A program made the translations under genes and the position numbers. A stretch of 27,458 bases of DNA from Candidatus Portnoyibacteriota bacterium (GTDB lineage: Bacteria; Patescibacteriota; Minisyncoccia; Portnoybacterales; GWB1-42-6): NCBI GenBank assembly GCA_028717445.1, contig JAQUNU010000003.1:1-27458 (forward strand). The letters run 5' to 3'. Under the pieces are notes generated by a model that worked only from the letters and a program-made list of their open reading frames with translations, made no database searches and was not told the origin of the DNA. Shown here piece after piece: positions 6,102 to 14,041 of the stretch; position 1 is the first letter of the stretch, and each line of letters begins with the position of its first letter.

Positions 6102-7067
6102 CTAGGCCTTAACTTGATTCAAAGGAGGTCTCCCGCTCAAAACTTCAATTATATTTTTGGCCGCCAATTCACTCATCGCGCCGCGGGTTTCTTCAGTCGC
6201 TGAAGCGGTATGAGGCGTCATCACAACGTTTGGCAACTCGGCCAAACCCGGAGACGTTTTCGGCTCTCCTTCAAAAACGTCCAGGGCGGCTCCTTTAATA
6301 AGCCCGCTTTTAAGCGCGTCAACCAAAGATATCTCATCAATCACCGGACCCCGCGAAGTATTGATCAAATACGCGTTTTTTTTCATCATTTTCAGCCGGT
6401 CCACGCTAATAAGGTGGTTTGTCTCCTTATTCATTGGCACGTGCAAAGAAATTACATCCGCCTCTTTCAATAAGTCATCAATTAATTTATATTCCATATT
6501 AAATTCTTTTTCAAGAAACTCATTTTGTTTGACGTCGGCATAAATAATATACGCGCCAAAACCATTTTTTAAGATCTCCGCCACTCTAGCCCCGATCCTC
6601 CCCAACCCGACCAATCCCTCCGTCTTACCGGCCAAATCATTGCCTAGAAAGAGCATCGGCGCCCAGCCGATAAATTCCCCTTCACGCATGAATTTATCTG
6701 ATTCAGGAACCCGATGCATGATCGCCAGCATCAGCGCAACAGCATGTTCGGCCACGGATTCGGTCAGAACCCCGGGCGTGTTTGTCACGATAATATTTTT
6801 TTCGCCCGCGGCTTTGACATCGATGTTGTCATAACCCACGGCATAATTAGCCACAATTTTTAACTGCGCCCCCGCCGCCTCAAATGCTGCCGCGTCCATC
6901 TTGTCGGTCAAAAGAGAAAGAACCGCGTCCGCCCCTTTTATTTTTTCCAGCAAAACCTCCCTGGCCAGCACGCCGTCAAAATCACTTATTTCCACTTCAA
7001 AACCTGCCTCGCGAAGCAATTTTGGACCGGCCTCAGGAATCTGCCGGGTGATGAAAACTTTTGGCAT
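6102..7067 (-). CDS. D-2-hydroxyacid dehydrogenase (glyoxylate/hydroxypyruvate reductase-like)
   Basis: This 321-aa NAD(P)H-dependent enzyme reduces 2-oxoacids such as glyoxylate or hydroxypyruvate to D-2-hydroxyacids. It carries the substrate-domain signature VANYAVGYDNIDVKAA and the ITNTPGVLTESVAEHA-like block (VTNTPGVLTESVAEHAVALM). The nucleotide motif is GLGRIG, and the catalytic set is Arg in INTSRGPVIDE, Glu in DVFEGEP and His in TPHTASAT. Length and motif order are typical of the GyaR/GhrB branch. The exact substrate cannot be read from the sequence. D-glycerate metabolism would fit the neighbouring aldolase and pentose phosphate genes. An extended -10 (TGATAAAAT near 7112-7119) lies upstream, so it may have its own promoter. 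Confidence 0.92.
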   Translation of the reverse strand: MPKVFITRQIPEAGPKLLREAGFEVEISDFDGVLAREVLLEKIKGADAVLSLLTDKMDAAAFEAAGAQLKIVANYAVGYDNIDVKAAGEKNIIVTNTPGVLTESVAEHAVALMLAIMHRVPESDKFMREGEFIGWAPMLFLGNDLAGKTEGLVGLGRIGARVAEILKNGFGAYIIYADVKQNEFLEKEFNMEYKLIDDLLKEADVISLHVPMNKETNHLISVDRLKMMKKNAYLINTSRGPVIDEISLVDALKSGLIKGAALDVFEGEPKTSPGLAELPNVVMTPHTASATEETRGAMSELAAKNIIEVLSGRPPLNQVKA

Positions 7068-7111
7068 AAATTTTATTTTCCAACTAAAATTAAAAATAAT
7101 TCCTACAATTT

Positions 7112-7140
7112 ATTTTATCATAAAAAAACGAAAAAATAAA
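7112..7140 (-). promoter_or_regulatory. Possible promoter of the 2-hydroxyacid dehydrogenase
   Basis: Minus strand TTTATT (7135-7140), 17 nt, then TAAAAT (7112-7117) preceded by TGA, an extended -10. The -35 is weak. Near 7137-7160 an AACCAT/ATGGTT hairpin may end the aldolase transcript. Confidence 0.35.
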
Positions 7141-7198
7141 CCATAATTTGAAATGGTTATGACAAAAAAGGCGGCTTTTAAGATTTTTTTAAGATTTA

Positions 7199-8083
7199 TT
7201 ATAAAACCTTATTTTCGCTGCCGAATAGTTTTATTTTTTCGGAAACAACTTTTCTAACCGCTTCGGCGGCCGGCTCCAGAATCTTGTATGGCGTCGTTTC
7301 TTCCGGTTTTTCTTTTATTTCCTCTTCAATCGCTTCTTTATAGGCCACGCGGATCTCCGTGTTGACATTTATCTTAACGACTCCCCGCCTGATCGCTTCC
7401 TTTATATCGTTTTCTGAAATTCCCGAACCACCATGAAGCACCAAAAAAATCTTTCCCTCGAGCTTGCTCCTGATCTCTCGTAATCTTTCCAAATCAAGTT
7501 TTTCCCCGCCCTTGGCGAAGACGCCGTGAGCGTTGCCGATAGCCACGGCCAAGGAATCAATGCCGGTTTTATCCGCAAATTCATTAGCCTGATCGGGACT
7601 GGTCAGGTCTTCGGGCTTGATCTCAAGCGCTTCTTTATGCAAATTAGAAGAACCCCTTAAATAGCCCAATTCCCCCTCGACAAGAATTTGACGGTCGAAG
7701 GTTTTCTCAATATTTCTGACGTATTCCACTATCTTTTTTGTCTCGGCCAAATTCTTTTCGTAGGGCAAAGACGAGCCGTCAAAATGAATAGCGTCATAAC
7801 CGGCCGCAATGGCTTTTTTGATAATTTCCGACGATTTCCCGTGATCCAAATTTAAAATAATAGGCAGTTTTGTCGCCGCCCGCCAAGCGTTAGTCAAAGC
7901 CGCTGCCTCCCGAAAGCCAATGAAATTGCCCTCCCCTTCGGAAGTTGAGACAATTATCGGCGCTTTTCGCTCTCTCGCCGCCTTAACAATCGCTCGCAAA
8001 ATCTCGGCGGTGGAGAAATTAAAAGAACCAATCGCATATCTTTCGCTTCGGGCAGAATTTAAAACATCCACTGGTTTTAGCAT
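7199..8083 (-). CDS. fba: Class II fructose-bisphosphate aldolase family protein
   Basis: The enzyme interconverts fructose-1,6-bisphosphate with dihydroxyacetone phosphate and glyceraldehyde-3-phosphate using zinc. The 294-aa product has every expected motif in order: GSFNFSTAEILRAIVKAA, IILNLDHGKS (catalytic Asp, zinc His), FDGSSLPYEKN, VEGELGYLRG, AIGNAHGVFAKG (zinc His), LVLHGGSG (zinc His) and VVKINVNTEIR. Tagatose- and 2-deoxy-galactitol-type aldolases share these motifs, so the exact sugar is less certain than the family. It starts 8 nt after the stop of the 415-aa gene, so the two form one unit. Its place at the end of a transketolase/epimerase/isomerase cluster supports a role in central sugar-phosphate flow. 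Confidence 0.92.
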   Translation of the reverse strand: MLKPVDVLNSARSERYAIGSFNFSTAEILRAIVKAARERKAPIIVSTSEGEGNFIGFREAAALTNAWRAATKLPIILNLDHGKSSEIIKKAIAAGYDAIHFDGSSLPYEKNLAETKKIVEYVRNIEKTFDRQILVEGELGYLRGSSNLHKEALEIKPEDLTSPDQANEFADKTGIDSLAVAIGNAHGVFAKGGEKLDLERLREIRSKLEGKIFLVLHGGSGISENDIKEAIRRGVVKINVNTEIRVAYKEAIEEEIKEKPEETTPYKILEPAAEAVRKVVSEKIKLFGSENKVL

Positions 8084-8091
8084 GCTTATTT

Positions 8092-9339
8092 TTATAATTC
8101 AATATATCCTTTATCGATATTTTTAATCACCAATTCCTCTAATTTTTCTTCTCCCATATATTCGATGAAAATTTTGTTCCAAAGCGCTTCCTGCTGATGA
8201 TAAAGGTATTTGCCGATGCCGCCATGAGTTAAAGAAATAACATTGTCAATCAGATCAAAGCTGACGATCTCCTCGCCTTTTTTACCGGCTGGAAAAATGC
8301 CGCCGACAAAATCATCGGCTTCTTGCCAAAAATCAAGCTTGAGCTTTGGATTCTTTTTAGTAAACATATCCATTTCTTTTTCGGCTTTGAGCCAATGAAT
8401 CGTTTCGGGATTAACGTGCGCCTCAAAGAGCCGCGGATCGCTTTCGTCTTTTTTAGCCAGATAGCGAACAAGTATCCTCCAGAAAAATTTTTCTGAAGGA
8501 ATTTCTCCCGCGATCTTCCCGGAAAGCAAATCAACTAATTTTCCTCCAAAATCCGCTTCCGAAGATATTTGTTTGAATAAGCGTGAATAAAAATCTATCT
8601 CATGAAGATAATGTAAAAGAAGACTGAACACTTCAAGAGACTGGCCGGGAAATTGTTCCTTCTTCAATGGAATAATAAAGATCAAACCAAGCTCTTTTAA
8701 ATGGCTTAGACTATGGAGCTTCTGGCCGATGAATTTTTCGGCAATCGCGCCCCATTTTTGAGGCAAAACCCTGATTTTTATCTCTCTTTTTTCAAAATGA
8801 TCCGCTCTTAAATCTTTATACGGCCGGAAAAAAATCCGATTCACCCATCTTTCGTCCTCAAGAAAACGCAAAGCGGCGAAAATCTCGTAAATATCCTCCT
8901 TTTCGATCAAATCCCCGACATTTGCGTAGCCCAAAGCGCTTAAAATATTTTTAGGCGGATTTAAAACCAAAAAGCTTTTCATTTTTTCTTCTTTAAGGAA
9001 AAAGCCCGTTTCTTCTCCCGCTTTTATATCCTTAACCAATTTAATAAGCCCAGTGCAACAATCTTCTTTTGAAAAATCCGGACGTCCTAAAAAATCAAAC
9101 AACGCCGCGTCTGCTTCTTTAGTTCGCTTCAAAAGCTCGCCTTCAACAAATTGAGCATCCGCCTTGTCTTCGGGGATATTCAAATCAACTAATTTTTGAG
9201 CCATAATCTTTTTATTCTCCTCAAAGATTTTGTCCGCCACGCCTTTTTTGCCGGTTATTTCCTCCATTTTGACAAATAGTTTCTGGAGCGTCTCTTCGGG
9301 CGCGCGTAAAAGCTTGGCGATATACTGAATTGAAGACAT
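8092..9339 (-). CDS. Uncharacterised 415-aa protein in the sugar-phosphate cluster
   Basis: I do not recognise a family. The 415-aa product is soluble, with no signal peptide or membrane helix, and is mainly helical and charged. It starts MSSIQYIAKLLRAPEETLQK. A region near residues 95-200 has motifs such as FLVLNPPKNILSALGYANVG and FAALRFLEDERWVNRIFFRPY. A Leu-rich, aromatic stretch (LLLHYLHEIDFYSRLFKQI) follows at about 235-260, and the C-terminus ends KNIDKGYIEL. It has no nucleotide-binding P-loop and no cysteine cluster (only CC near residues 92-93). It is tightly coupled to fba (8 nt apart) and downstream of the PfkB kinase. This suggests a part in, or control of, sugar-phosphate metabolism, but only by position. 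Confidence 0.7.
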   Translation of the reverse strand: MSSIQYIAKLLRAPEETLQKLFVKMEEITGKKGVADKIFEENKKIMAQKLVDLNIPEDKADAQFVEGELLKRTKEADAALFDFLGRPDFSKEDCCTGLIKLVKDIKAGEETGFFLKEEKMKSFLVLNPPKNILSALGYANVGDLIEKEDIYEIFAALRFLEDERWVNRIFFRPYKDLRADHFEKREIKIRVLPQKWGAIAEKFIGQKLHSLSHLKELGLIFIIPLKKEQFPGQSLEVFSLLLHYLHEIDFYSRLFKQISSEADFGGKLVDLLSGKIAGEIPSEKFFWRILVRYLAKKDESDPRLFEAHVNPETIHWLKAEKEMDMFTKKNPKLKLDFWQEADDFVGGIFPAGKKGEEIVSFDLIDNVISLTHGGIGKYLYHQQEALWNKIFIEYMGEEKLEELVIKNIDKGYIEL

Positions 9340-9354
9340 GTTTTTTTATAAAAT

Positions 9355-9436
9355 CCAAATGCTAAATCTTAAATAATGATCAAAGTCAAAATTTTCGAAA
9401 TTAGAATTTAGGATTTTTGTGGTTTGAATTTAATAT
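9355..9436. repeat. Degenerate AT-rich intergenic repeat (TTCGAATTTAGAATTT type)
   Basis: The gap between the PfkB gene and the 415-aa gene contains AATCCAAATG, a TTTTCGAAATTAGAATTTAG core and further AATTTA units. The same words occur between rnc and nusB (17769-17880). It appears to be one degenerate repeat family with dyad symmetry. Confidence 0.4.
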
Positions 9437-9439
9437 TAT

Positions 9440-10444
9440 TCAAATTCTATAACTTTTTACTTCAACCTTTTTCCATTCCCCCCAATTTCCTTTTTTTAAT
9501 AGCCCGTTTTTGGCGCCAAACCGCTGAACCGTGGAAGTGGCATTGGCCGTCCCCAACTGGATAGCGTGAATAATTTGTTCTGATTTTAATTTTTCTTCCG
9601 CCTGCATCAACCCCGCCACAAAGCCGGAACCGAAAGCATCGCCGGCGCCGGTCCGATCGATGATTTTCGATTTGGGAATGCCGGCGCTGTAAATTTCCCG
9701 ACCGTCGGAAACCATAACGCCATCTGGACCCTTGGTCATAACCGCAATACCTTTAATCCAGGCGTCCAGTTGTTTAAAAATTTCCTTTTCGGCGTTCCAG
9801 GGCAAGCAAGTCAGTTTTGTCGCCTCTTCTTTATTCAAAATAAAAATATCGATCTTATTTAAAATTTTCTGCAACCTGTCAAGATTCATCTTTATTTGGC
9901 TTTCGCCGGGATTGACCGCGATCTTAATCCCGTTTTCGGCCGCAAAATCGATTATCGGCTCAAAAATCTCCGCGGATTTGCCGGATAATCCAGAAATATA
10001 AAACCATTTTGTTTTTTTTAATTCGCGCCAGGAAATATCGTTTTTATTCAAATCCTGGCAGGCGCCCCGATAAACCAGAATTGTCCGTTCTGCTCCCGGC
10101 AAAGAAAGAATGACCGAATAAGCGGTTTTTAATTTATCGGCTTTGACGATAAAACCGGTGTTCACTTTTAAATTTTTCAACTCTTCAATTATCGCCTGGC
10201 CGCCAGTGTCGCCGCCAACTTTCCCAACATAAGCGGTTTTAAATCCTTGATTAGCGAAGGTCGCCGCCGCGTTTGTTCCGCCTCCGCCAGTGGCAAAAAC
10301 CACGTCTTCCAAATAGACTTTTGAACCGGAAGGCACGCAAAGCCCTTTGCCGGTGATAAATTCGCCGCAATCAAGAATCTTGAAATCCTTGCTCAAAACG
10401 AACATATCGCGCGTGGCCGAACCAAAGGTGATGACATCAAACAT
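9440..10444 (-). CDS. PfkB-family carbohydrate kinase
   Basis: A ribokinase-fold kinase that uses ATP to phosphorylate a sugar or nucleoside. The 334-aa product has the N-terminal glycine-rich signature ATGGGGTNAAATFANQG with KVGGDTGG after it. The C-terminal signature IDRTGAGDAFGSGFVAGLM holds the catalytic Asp and the anion hole, and ends the usual NKEEATKL...MTKGPDGVMV block. The substrate is not readable from sequence. The family includes ribokinase, fructokinase, adenosine kinase and 6-phosphofructokinase. In a cluster with rpiB, rpe, transketolase and aldolase, ribose or a fructose phosphate are the natural guesses. The conventional PfkA is not in this window. Confidence 0.88.
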   Translation of the reverse strand: MFDVITFGSATRDMFVLSKDFKILDCGEFITGKGLCVPSGSKVYLEDVVFATGGGGTNAAATFANQGFKTAYVGKVGGDTGGQAIIEELKNLKVNTGFIVKADKLKTAYSVILSLPGAERTILVYRGACQDLNKNDISWRELKKTKWFYISGLSGKSAEIFEPIIDFAAENGIKIAVNPGESQIKMNLDRLQKILNKIDIFILNKEEATKLTCLPWNAEKEIFKQLDAWIKGIAVMTKGPDGVMVSDGREIYSAGIPKSKIIDRTGAGDAFGSGFVAGLMQAEEKLKSEQIIHAIQLGTANATSTVQRFGAKNGLLKKGNWGEWKKVEVKSYRI

Positions 10445-10489
10445 ACTTTATTTCTTAATCTTCTCTTCTTAATAAATCTTGCGTCTGAA

Positions 10490-10612
10490 AATTTTATCAG
10501 AAAATTAAGCGAGCGAGTCCGGAGAAAATCGTCGACCGAGGAGGGACGACGAATTTAGGAGACGATTTTCTAAACGAACGAATTTATATTTTCTTAAAAT
10601 TTTCAGCGCAAA
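10490..10612. repeat. Nested inverted-repeat element
   Basis: The outer arms are CTGAAAATTTTA (10486-10497) and its complement TAAAATTTTCAG near 10593-10604. Inside, AGAAAATCGTC (10523-10533) pairs with GACGATTTTCT (10561-10571). GCGAGCGAG and CGAACGAACG words flank the core. A similar composition recurs before dnaE (22400-22600). There is no ORF of interest inside. Confidence 0.5.
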
Positions 10613-10614
10613 GC

Positions 10615-10655
10615 GCTTTTTCCGCCCCCGCATTCGCGGGGCCAAAAAGCGGCAA
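10615..10655 (-). terminator. Hairpin downstream of transketolase
   Basis: CGCTTTTTCCGCCCCCGC pairs with CGCGGGGCCAAAAAGCG across a 3-nt loop, with a few mismatches. It lies just after the transketolase stop on the minus strand. There is no long T run, so it may be a 3' stabiliser rather than a terminator. Confidence 0.45.
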
Positions 10656-10662
10656 GACAAAT

Positions 10663-12918
10663 TTATTCTATAGCTTTTAATATCTGCTCCCTCAACCCTT
10701 CCGCGTCAAATTCCGCCAGCTTATAAACTTCACCGACCGGACCTGACTTCAAAAACTTGTCTATTTCGATCGTTCTTTTTTCATAATCTCCGGGCAAAAG
10801 GAATCGGTGCAAAAATCCAGACCAGCCATTGTGCAAAGTCACCACATATTGACGCTCCTCATCGGACAAAATAGAATTTGCCTTTTCCGGATTCTCCCGC
10901 CGCAGTTCTTCAAACAATTCAGGAGAAGTCACGGCAATTATCTTAATATCGGCTTTTTCTTCGAATTCTTTTAACAAAGCAAGGACATTGGCCATAACTT
11001 GACCGCCGCAAATCGCAAAAACTTTTTTAGGCTTGCCATTTTCGTTGAACGGCTTAAAAACATAAGCCCCGTTTACAGCTTCCTTGGCTTCGGGCACGGC
11101 AAAACCGTATTTGGTGTTTTGACCGCGTTCAAAAACCGGCGTCCCCGGCCGCATTATGGAAAAAGCGACAGGCTCGCCTTTTTGCAAGGCGAAAAAAAGC
11201 ATCTCGATCGTTTCGTTAGCGTCCAGCGGCTTGTAAACCTTTATCCCGGGATAAGCGTCAAAAAGAGACATCCAGAAAAGGCCCTGATGTGTTGAACCGT
11301 CTTCCGCCGTTTCAGCTCCGTCATGCGCCGCCAACATAATAAAGAATCCCTTCATGGCCGGATTGACCGCGTTATTGATCAACGCCATACGCACGGCATT
11401 GCCCATAATCGAAGTAAAAACGCCATAAGTTGAAAACACGCTCATCGCCTGAAAACCGCCCGGCAAAATATCCTGCGTCATCGACGCTGACATCATTGCC
11501 ATATTTTGTTCGGCAATGCCGAAACGAAATCCTCTTCCCAAAGGATTTTTTTGATTAATAATTCCGTAAACATTTTCAGCCGCGATAGTCAAAATGGATT
11601 TGGCCAAGTCGCCCGAACCAATGTAAAAAAAGGCGGTCTGGCTCATCAGCCATTTGAAGAACGCCTCGGTTGCTTTTCTCGTCGCCACGCTTTCCCCCGC
11701 TTTAAAAATAAGGTCAGCAGGCAACGCTTCCGGCCGCTTGACGCTTTTGTAATCAGCCAAGGATCGGCCGGCTAAAGTTTTTTTAATTTTTTCAACCAAT
11801 TCTTTTTCATCAACTAATTTTTCCCTTCCTTCTTTCAGGCGATCAAAAAAATACGAAGCGTCTTCATTCGTCAAACCAGAAACAACCACTTCCAGATCTT
11901 TTTTAATCTCCCCTTCGGCGCCCGGAATATTAAAACCAAGTTTTTTCATTATTTCAACATACTCTGGATGCGGAGCCGGCGCCCCATGCGAATCGGCTGT
12001 TCCGGCAGTTTTTCCGTAATCCTTGCCTTTGATGGTATGACAAATAACCACCGTTGGCCTGCTATTGCCAAAACCCTGGCGCGCTTTTTTATAGGCGTAA
12101 ACCAATTCCAAAATATTATGCCCGTCCACTTCGATCAAGTTCCAGCCCATGGCGGCCCAATGGTTCAGATAGTTTGTGCTGATAACGTCTGTTATCGGCC
12201 CGTCAATGCCAAAATTATTATTATCGAGCGTCACGATAATATTGTCGGCGCCCATGGAAACAATGCTGTTTCGGGCTTCATAACTCATGCCTTCTTCGGT
12301 TTCCGCGTCTCCGGCGATGATAAAAACTTTTGAATCAAGGCCGTTGGATTTTTGCAAAAGAGCCAAACCTAATCCCATTGAAAATCCATGGCCCGAAGCT
12401 CCAGTTGAAGCATCGGCCAAAGCATATCGCGATTCAACATGTCCCGAAGGACCATCGCAATGCCGGAAACGAGCCAGACATAAAGGCGTTGAATAACCAA
12501 GAACTTCTTTGTCCATTTTTTTGCCTTGGCGCGACAAACTTTCATAAATCAACGCCAAAATCGAATGATGCAAAGGAGTGCAATGACCGGCCGACCAAAC
12601 AACTCTATCCCGGCCTGGATGTTTCGGATTTTCCGGATCAAAAGCTAAAACCCCAGAGACAAGCAAAGCCAAAAGCTGCTCGACTTTGGAAGAAGATCCG
12701 CCAGGATGGCCGGATTTTACGCCTTCAATGGCCGCAAAAGACAAGCCGCGCACAATTCTGGCAAGGTTATTTATCCTTTCTATTTCCAAACCTTCCATCA
12801 ACGCCAGCTCCAGCCCTTTCAAATTCAAATAAAAATTACCGCCCTCAAGCTGTAAAACTCGCTGGGCATCAGACTGCCTTAAGGCTTCCAATTCTTTTTC
12901 ATCTAAAACATTGTACAT
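10663..12918 (-). CDS. tkt: Transketolase (full-length)
   Basis: The TPP enzyme moves two-carbon units between sugar phosphates in the non-oxidative pentose phosphate pathway. The 751-aa product has the TPP/Mg domain: GVKSGHPGGSSS, VVWSAGHCTPLHH, ASTGASGHGFSMGLG. The cofactor motif is GDAETEEG...LDNNN, with Ala where GDG is usual. The pyrimidine domain has RFGIAEQNMAMMSAS, LAAHDGAETAEDGSTHQGLF and YKPLDANET, followed by a C-terminal domain. The frame opens at 12960, but ATG 12918 is preferred because AAAGAGA lies just before it and the extra 14 residues have no family counterpart. It lies downstream of rpe and probably in the same operon; a start at 12960 would be 18 nt after the rpe stop. 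Together with rpe and rpiB it forms most of the non-oxidative pathway. Confidence 0.93.
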   Translation of the reverse strand: MYNVLDEKELEALRQSDAQRVLQLEGGNFYLNLKGLELALMEGLEIERINNLARIVRGLSFAAIEGVKSGHPGGSSSKVEQLLALLVSGVLAFDPENPKHPGRDRVVWSAGHCTPLHHSILALIYESLSRQGKKMDKEVLGYSTPLCLARFRHCDGPSGHVESRYALADASTGASGHGFSMGLGLALLQKSNGLDSKVFIIAGDAETEEGMSYEARNSIVSMGADNIIVTLDNNNFGIDGPITDVISTNYLNHWAAMGWNLIEVDGHNILELVYAYKKARQGFGNSRPTVVICHTIKGKDYGKTAGTADSHGAPAPHPEYVEIMKKLGFNIPGAEGEIKKDLEVVVSGLTNEDASYFFDRLKEGREKLVDEKELVEKIKKTLAGRSLADYKSVKRPEALPADLIFKAGESVATRKATEAFFKWLMSQTAFFYIGSGDLAKSILTIAAENVYGIINQKNPLGRGFRFGIAEQNMAMMSASMTQDILPGGFQAMSVFSTYGVFTSIMGNAVRMALINNAVNPAMKGFFIMLAAHDGAETAEDGSTHQGLFWMSLFDAYPGIKVYKPLDANETIEMLFFALQKGEPVAFSIMRPGTPVFERGQNTKYGFAVPEAKEAVNGAYVFKPFNENGKPKKVFAICGGQVMANVLALLKEFEEKADIKIIAVTSPELFEELRRENPEKANSILSDEERQYVVTLHNGWSGFLHRFLLPGDYEKRTIEIDKFLKSGPVGEVYKLAEFDAEGLREQILKAIE

Positions 12919-12978
12919 CGTCTCTTTTGCTCTCAAAAAAGAAAAAAGGCCGACCCCCATTCGTCCAATAATTCTTTT

Positions 12979-13635
12979 TTAAAAGTTATTTAAAGTTTCT
13001 TTGATTTCAAAAATTGATTTTTCCGGACTTTCCGCGCTAAAGATTGCCGAACCGACAGCCAAAATATCAGCCCCAGCCCGGACTGCTTTTTTGGCGGTTT
13101 CCTTGTTTATTCCCCCGTCTACCGCTATCCTTAAACCGGGATATTTGCTTTTCAAAAAAGATATTTTGGATAAAACATTCCCGTCAAACGGCTGGCCATA
13201 ATAACCAATTTCAGCAATACTCATCAGTTGAACTATTTTAAGATTCGGGTATTTCGATATTTCTATTTTTTCTAAAACATCGGTCGGAGTCTGCAGATTC
13301 AAAACAATAGCCGCCTCAATGCCGGCATTTTTTATTTTATCCAAAACAGCCGGCAAATTTTTAGTTGATTCAAAATGGATCAAAATTCTTTTTACTCCCG
13401 AGGCGATCCACTGATCAATTTTTCTTTCGGGCTCAGAAATCATCAGATGCGCCTCAAGATTCAAACGGGTCGCGAGGCCTTTAATTTCTTCCGGGTCGTC
13501 CCAAGTCTTCATGGTCGTGAATTTGCCATCGGAAATGTCAAGCTGGACCCAATCCGCGTACGGCTCAACCAGTTTTAATTTTTCCTTTATCTCTTCCAGA
13601 TCTTTGGGGATGATAGCGGGAATAATTTCAATCAT
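12979..13635 (-). CDS. rpe: Ribulose-phosphate 3-epimerase-like protein (divergent)
   Basis: The family interconverts ribulose-5-phosphate and xylulose-5-phosphate on a TIM barrel with a metal bound by His, Asp, His, Asp. The 218-aa product keeps WVQLDISDGKF (Asp), EAHLMISEP (His), VQLMSIAEIGYYGQPFD, RIAVDGGINKETA (Asp) and AVGSAIF. It differs at two conserved places. The usual HxD of strand 2 is QLD, so one metal-ligand His is Gln. The MSVNPGFGGQ loop is rebuilt as MSIAEIGYYGQ. The usual APSIL start is PAIIP. The epimerase role is supported by the transketolase and rpiB neighbours, but the substitutions leave room for a related substrate or metal. It starts 13 nt after the deoxyribosyltransferase-like gene. 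Confidence 0.82.
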   Translation of the reverse strand: MIEIIPAIIPKDLEEIKEKLKLVEPYADWVQLDISDGKFTTMKTWDDPEEIKGLATRLNLEAHLMISEPERKIDQWIASGVKRILIHFESTKNLPAVLDKIKNAGIEAAIVLNLQTPTDVLEKIEISKYPNLKIVQLMSIAEIGYYGQPFDGNVLSKISFLKSKYPGLRIAVDGGINKETAKKAVRAGADILAVGSAIFSAESPEKSIFEIKETLNNF

Positions 13636-13648
13636 AAAATGATTTTTG

Positions 13649-14041
13649 CTATTTTAAAAAATCTGCCAGTCTGTCAGGCGTTGCGATAATCTTATCTATC
13701 AACGAATCCCGGCAAGGATCGCCCGTTTTTTCGCTTAAAGCATAGATTGGCTTTCCCAAAGCGCAAGCATATCCCATCTCCAAAGTGACGCTTGCGCCCA
13801 CATAATCGTTTTTATTGTATACAAAACAGACATCGGCTTTTCTGATCCAATCAAAATGTTCAAGCGTAAATCCTTTAAAGATTGTTTTTGTAATTAATTT
13901 TGAATGAAAAAAAGAATCTTCTGGCACCGGCTCGTTTATATTCGGTTCAAACACAACAATGCCCAGCTTCTGCAGCCTGGAGCAAAATTGACGAACTTCT
14001 TTTTTGTATTTCTTAGACGCGCAAACACAAACCGTTTTCAT
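13649..14041 (-). CDS. Nucleoside 2-deoxyribosyltransferase-like protein
   Basis: The 130-aa product has the small Rossmann-like fold of the nucleoside 2-deoxyribosyltransferase/DUF4406-type superfamily. It starts MKTVCVCASKKYKKEVRQFC. After that comes ADVCFVYNKNDYVGASVTLEMGYACALGKPI, where the G-A-S...E-M-G-A pattern with the conserved Glu is the family hallmark. Members transfer deoxyribose between bases or hydrolyse nucleotide glycosidic bonds. The exact reaction cannot be told. Its ATG overlaps the rpiB stop by 4 bp (ATGA), so the two are translationally coupled. Placement between rpiB and rpe suggests a link between nucleotide salvage and pentose phosphates. Confidence 0.72.
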   Translation of the reverse strand: MKTVCVCASKKYKKEVRQFCSRLQKLGIVVFEPNINEPVPEDSFFHSKLITKTIFKGFTLEHFDWIRKADVCFVYNKNDYVGASVTLEMGYACALGKPIYALSEKTGDPCRDSLIDKIIATPDRLADFLK

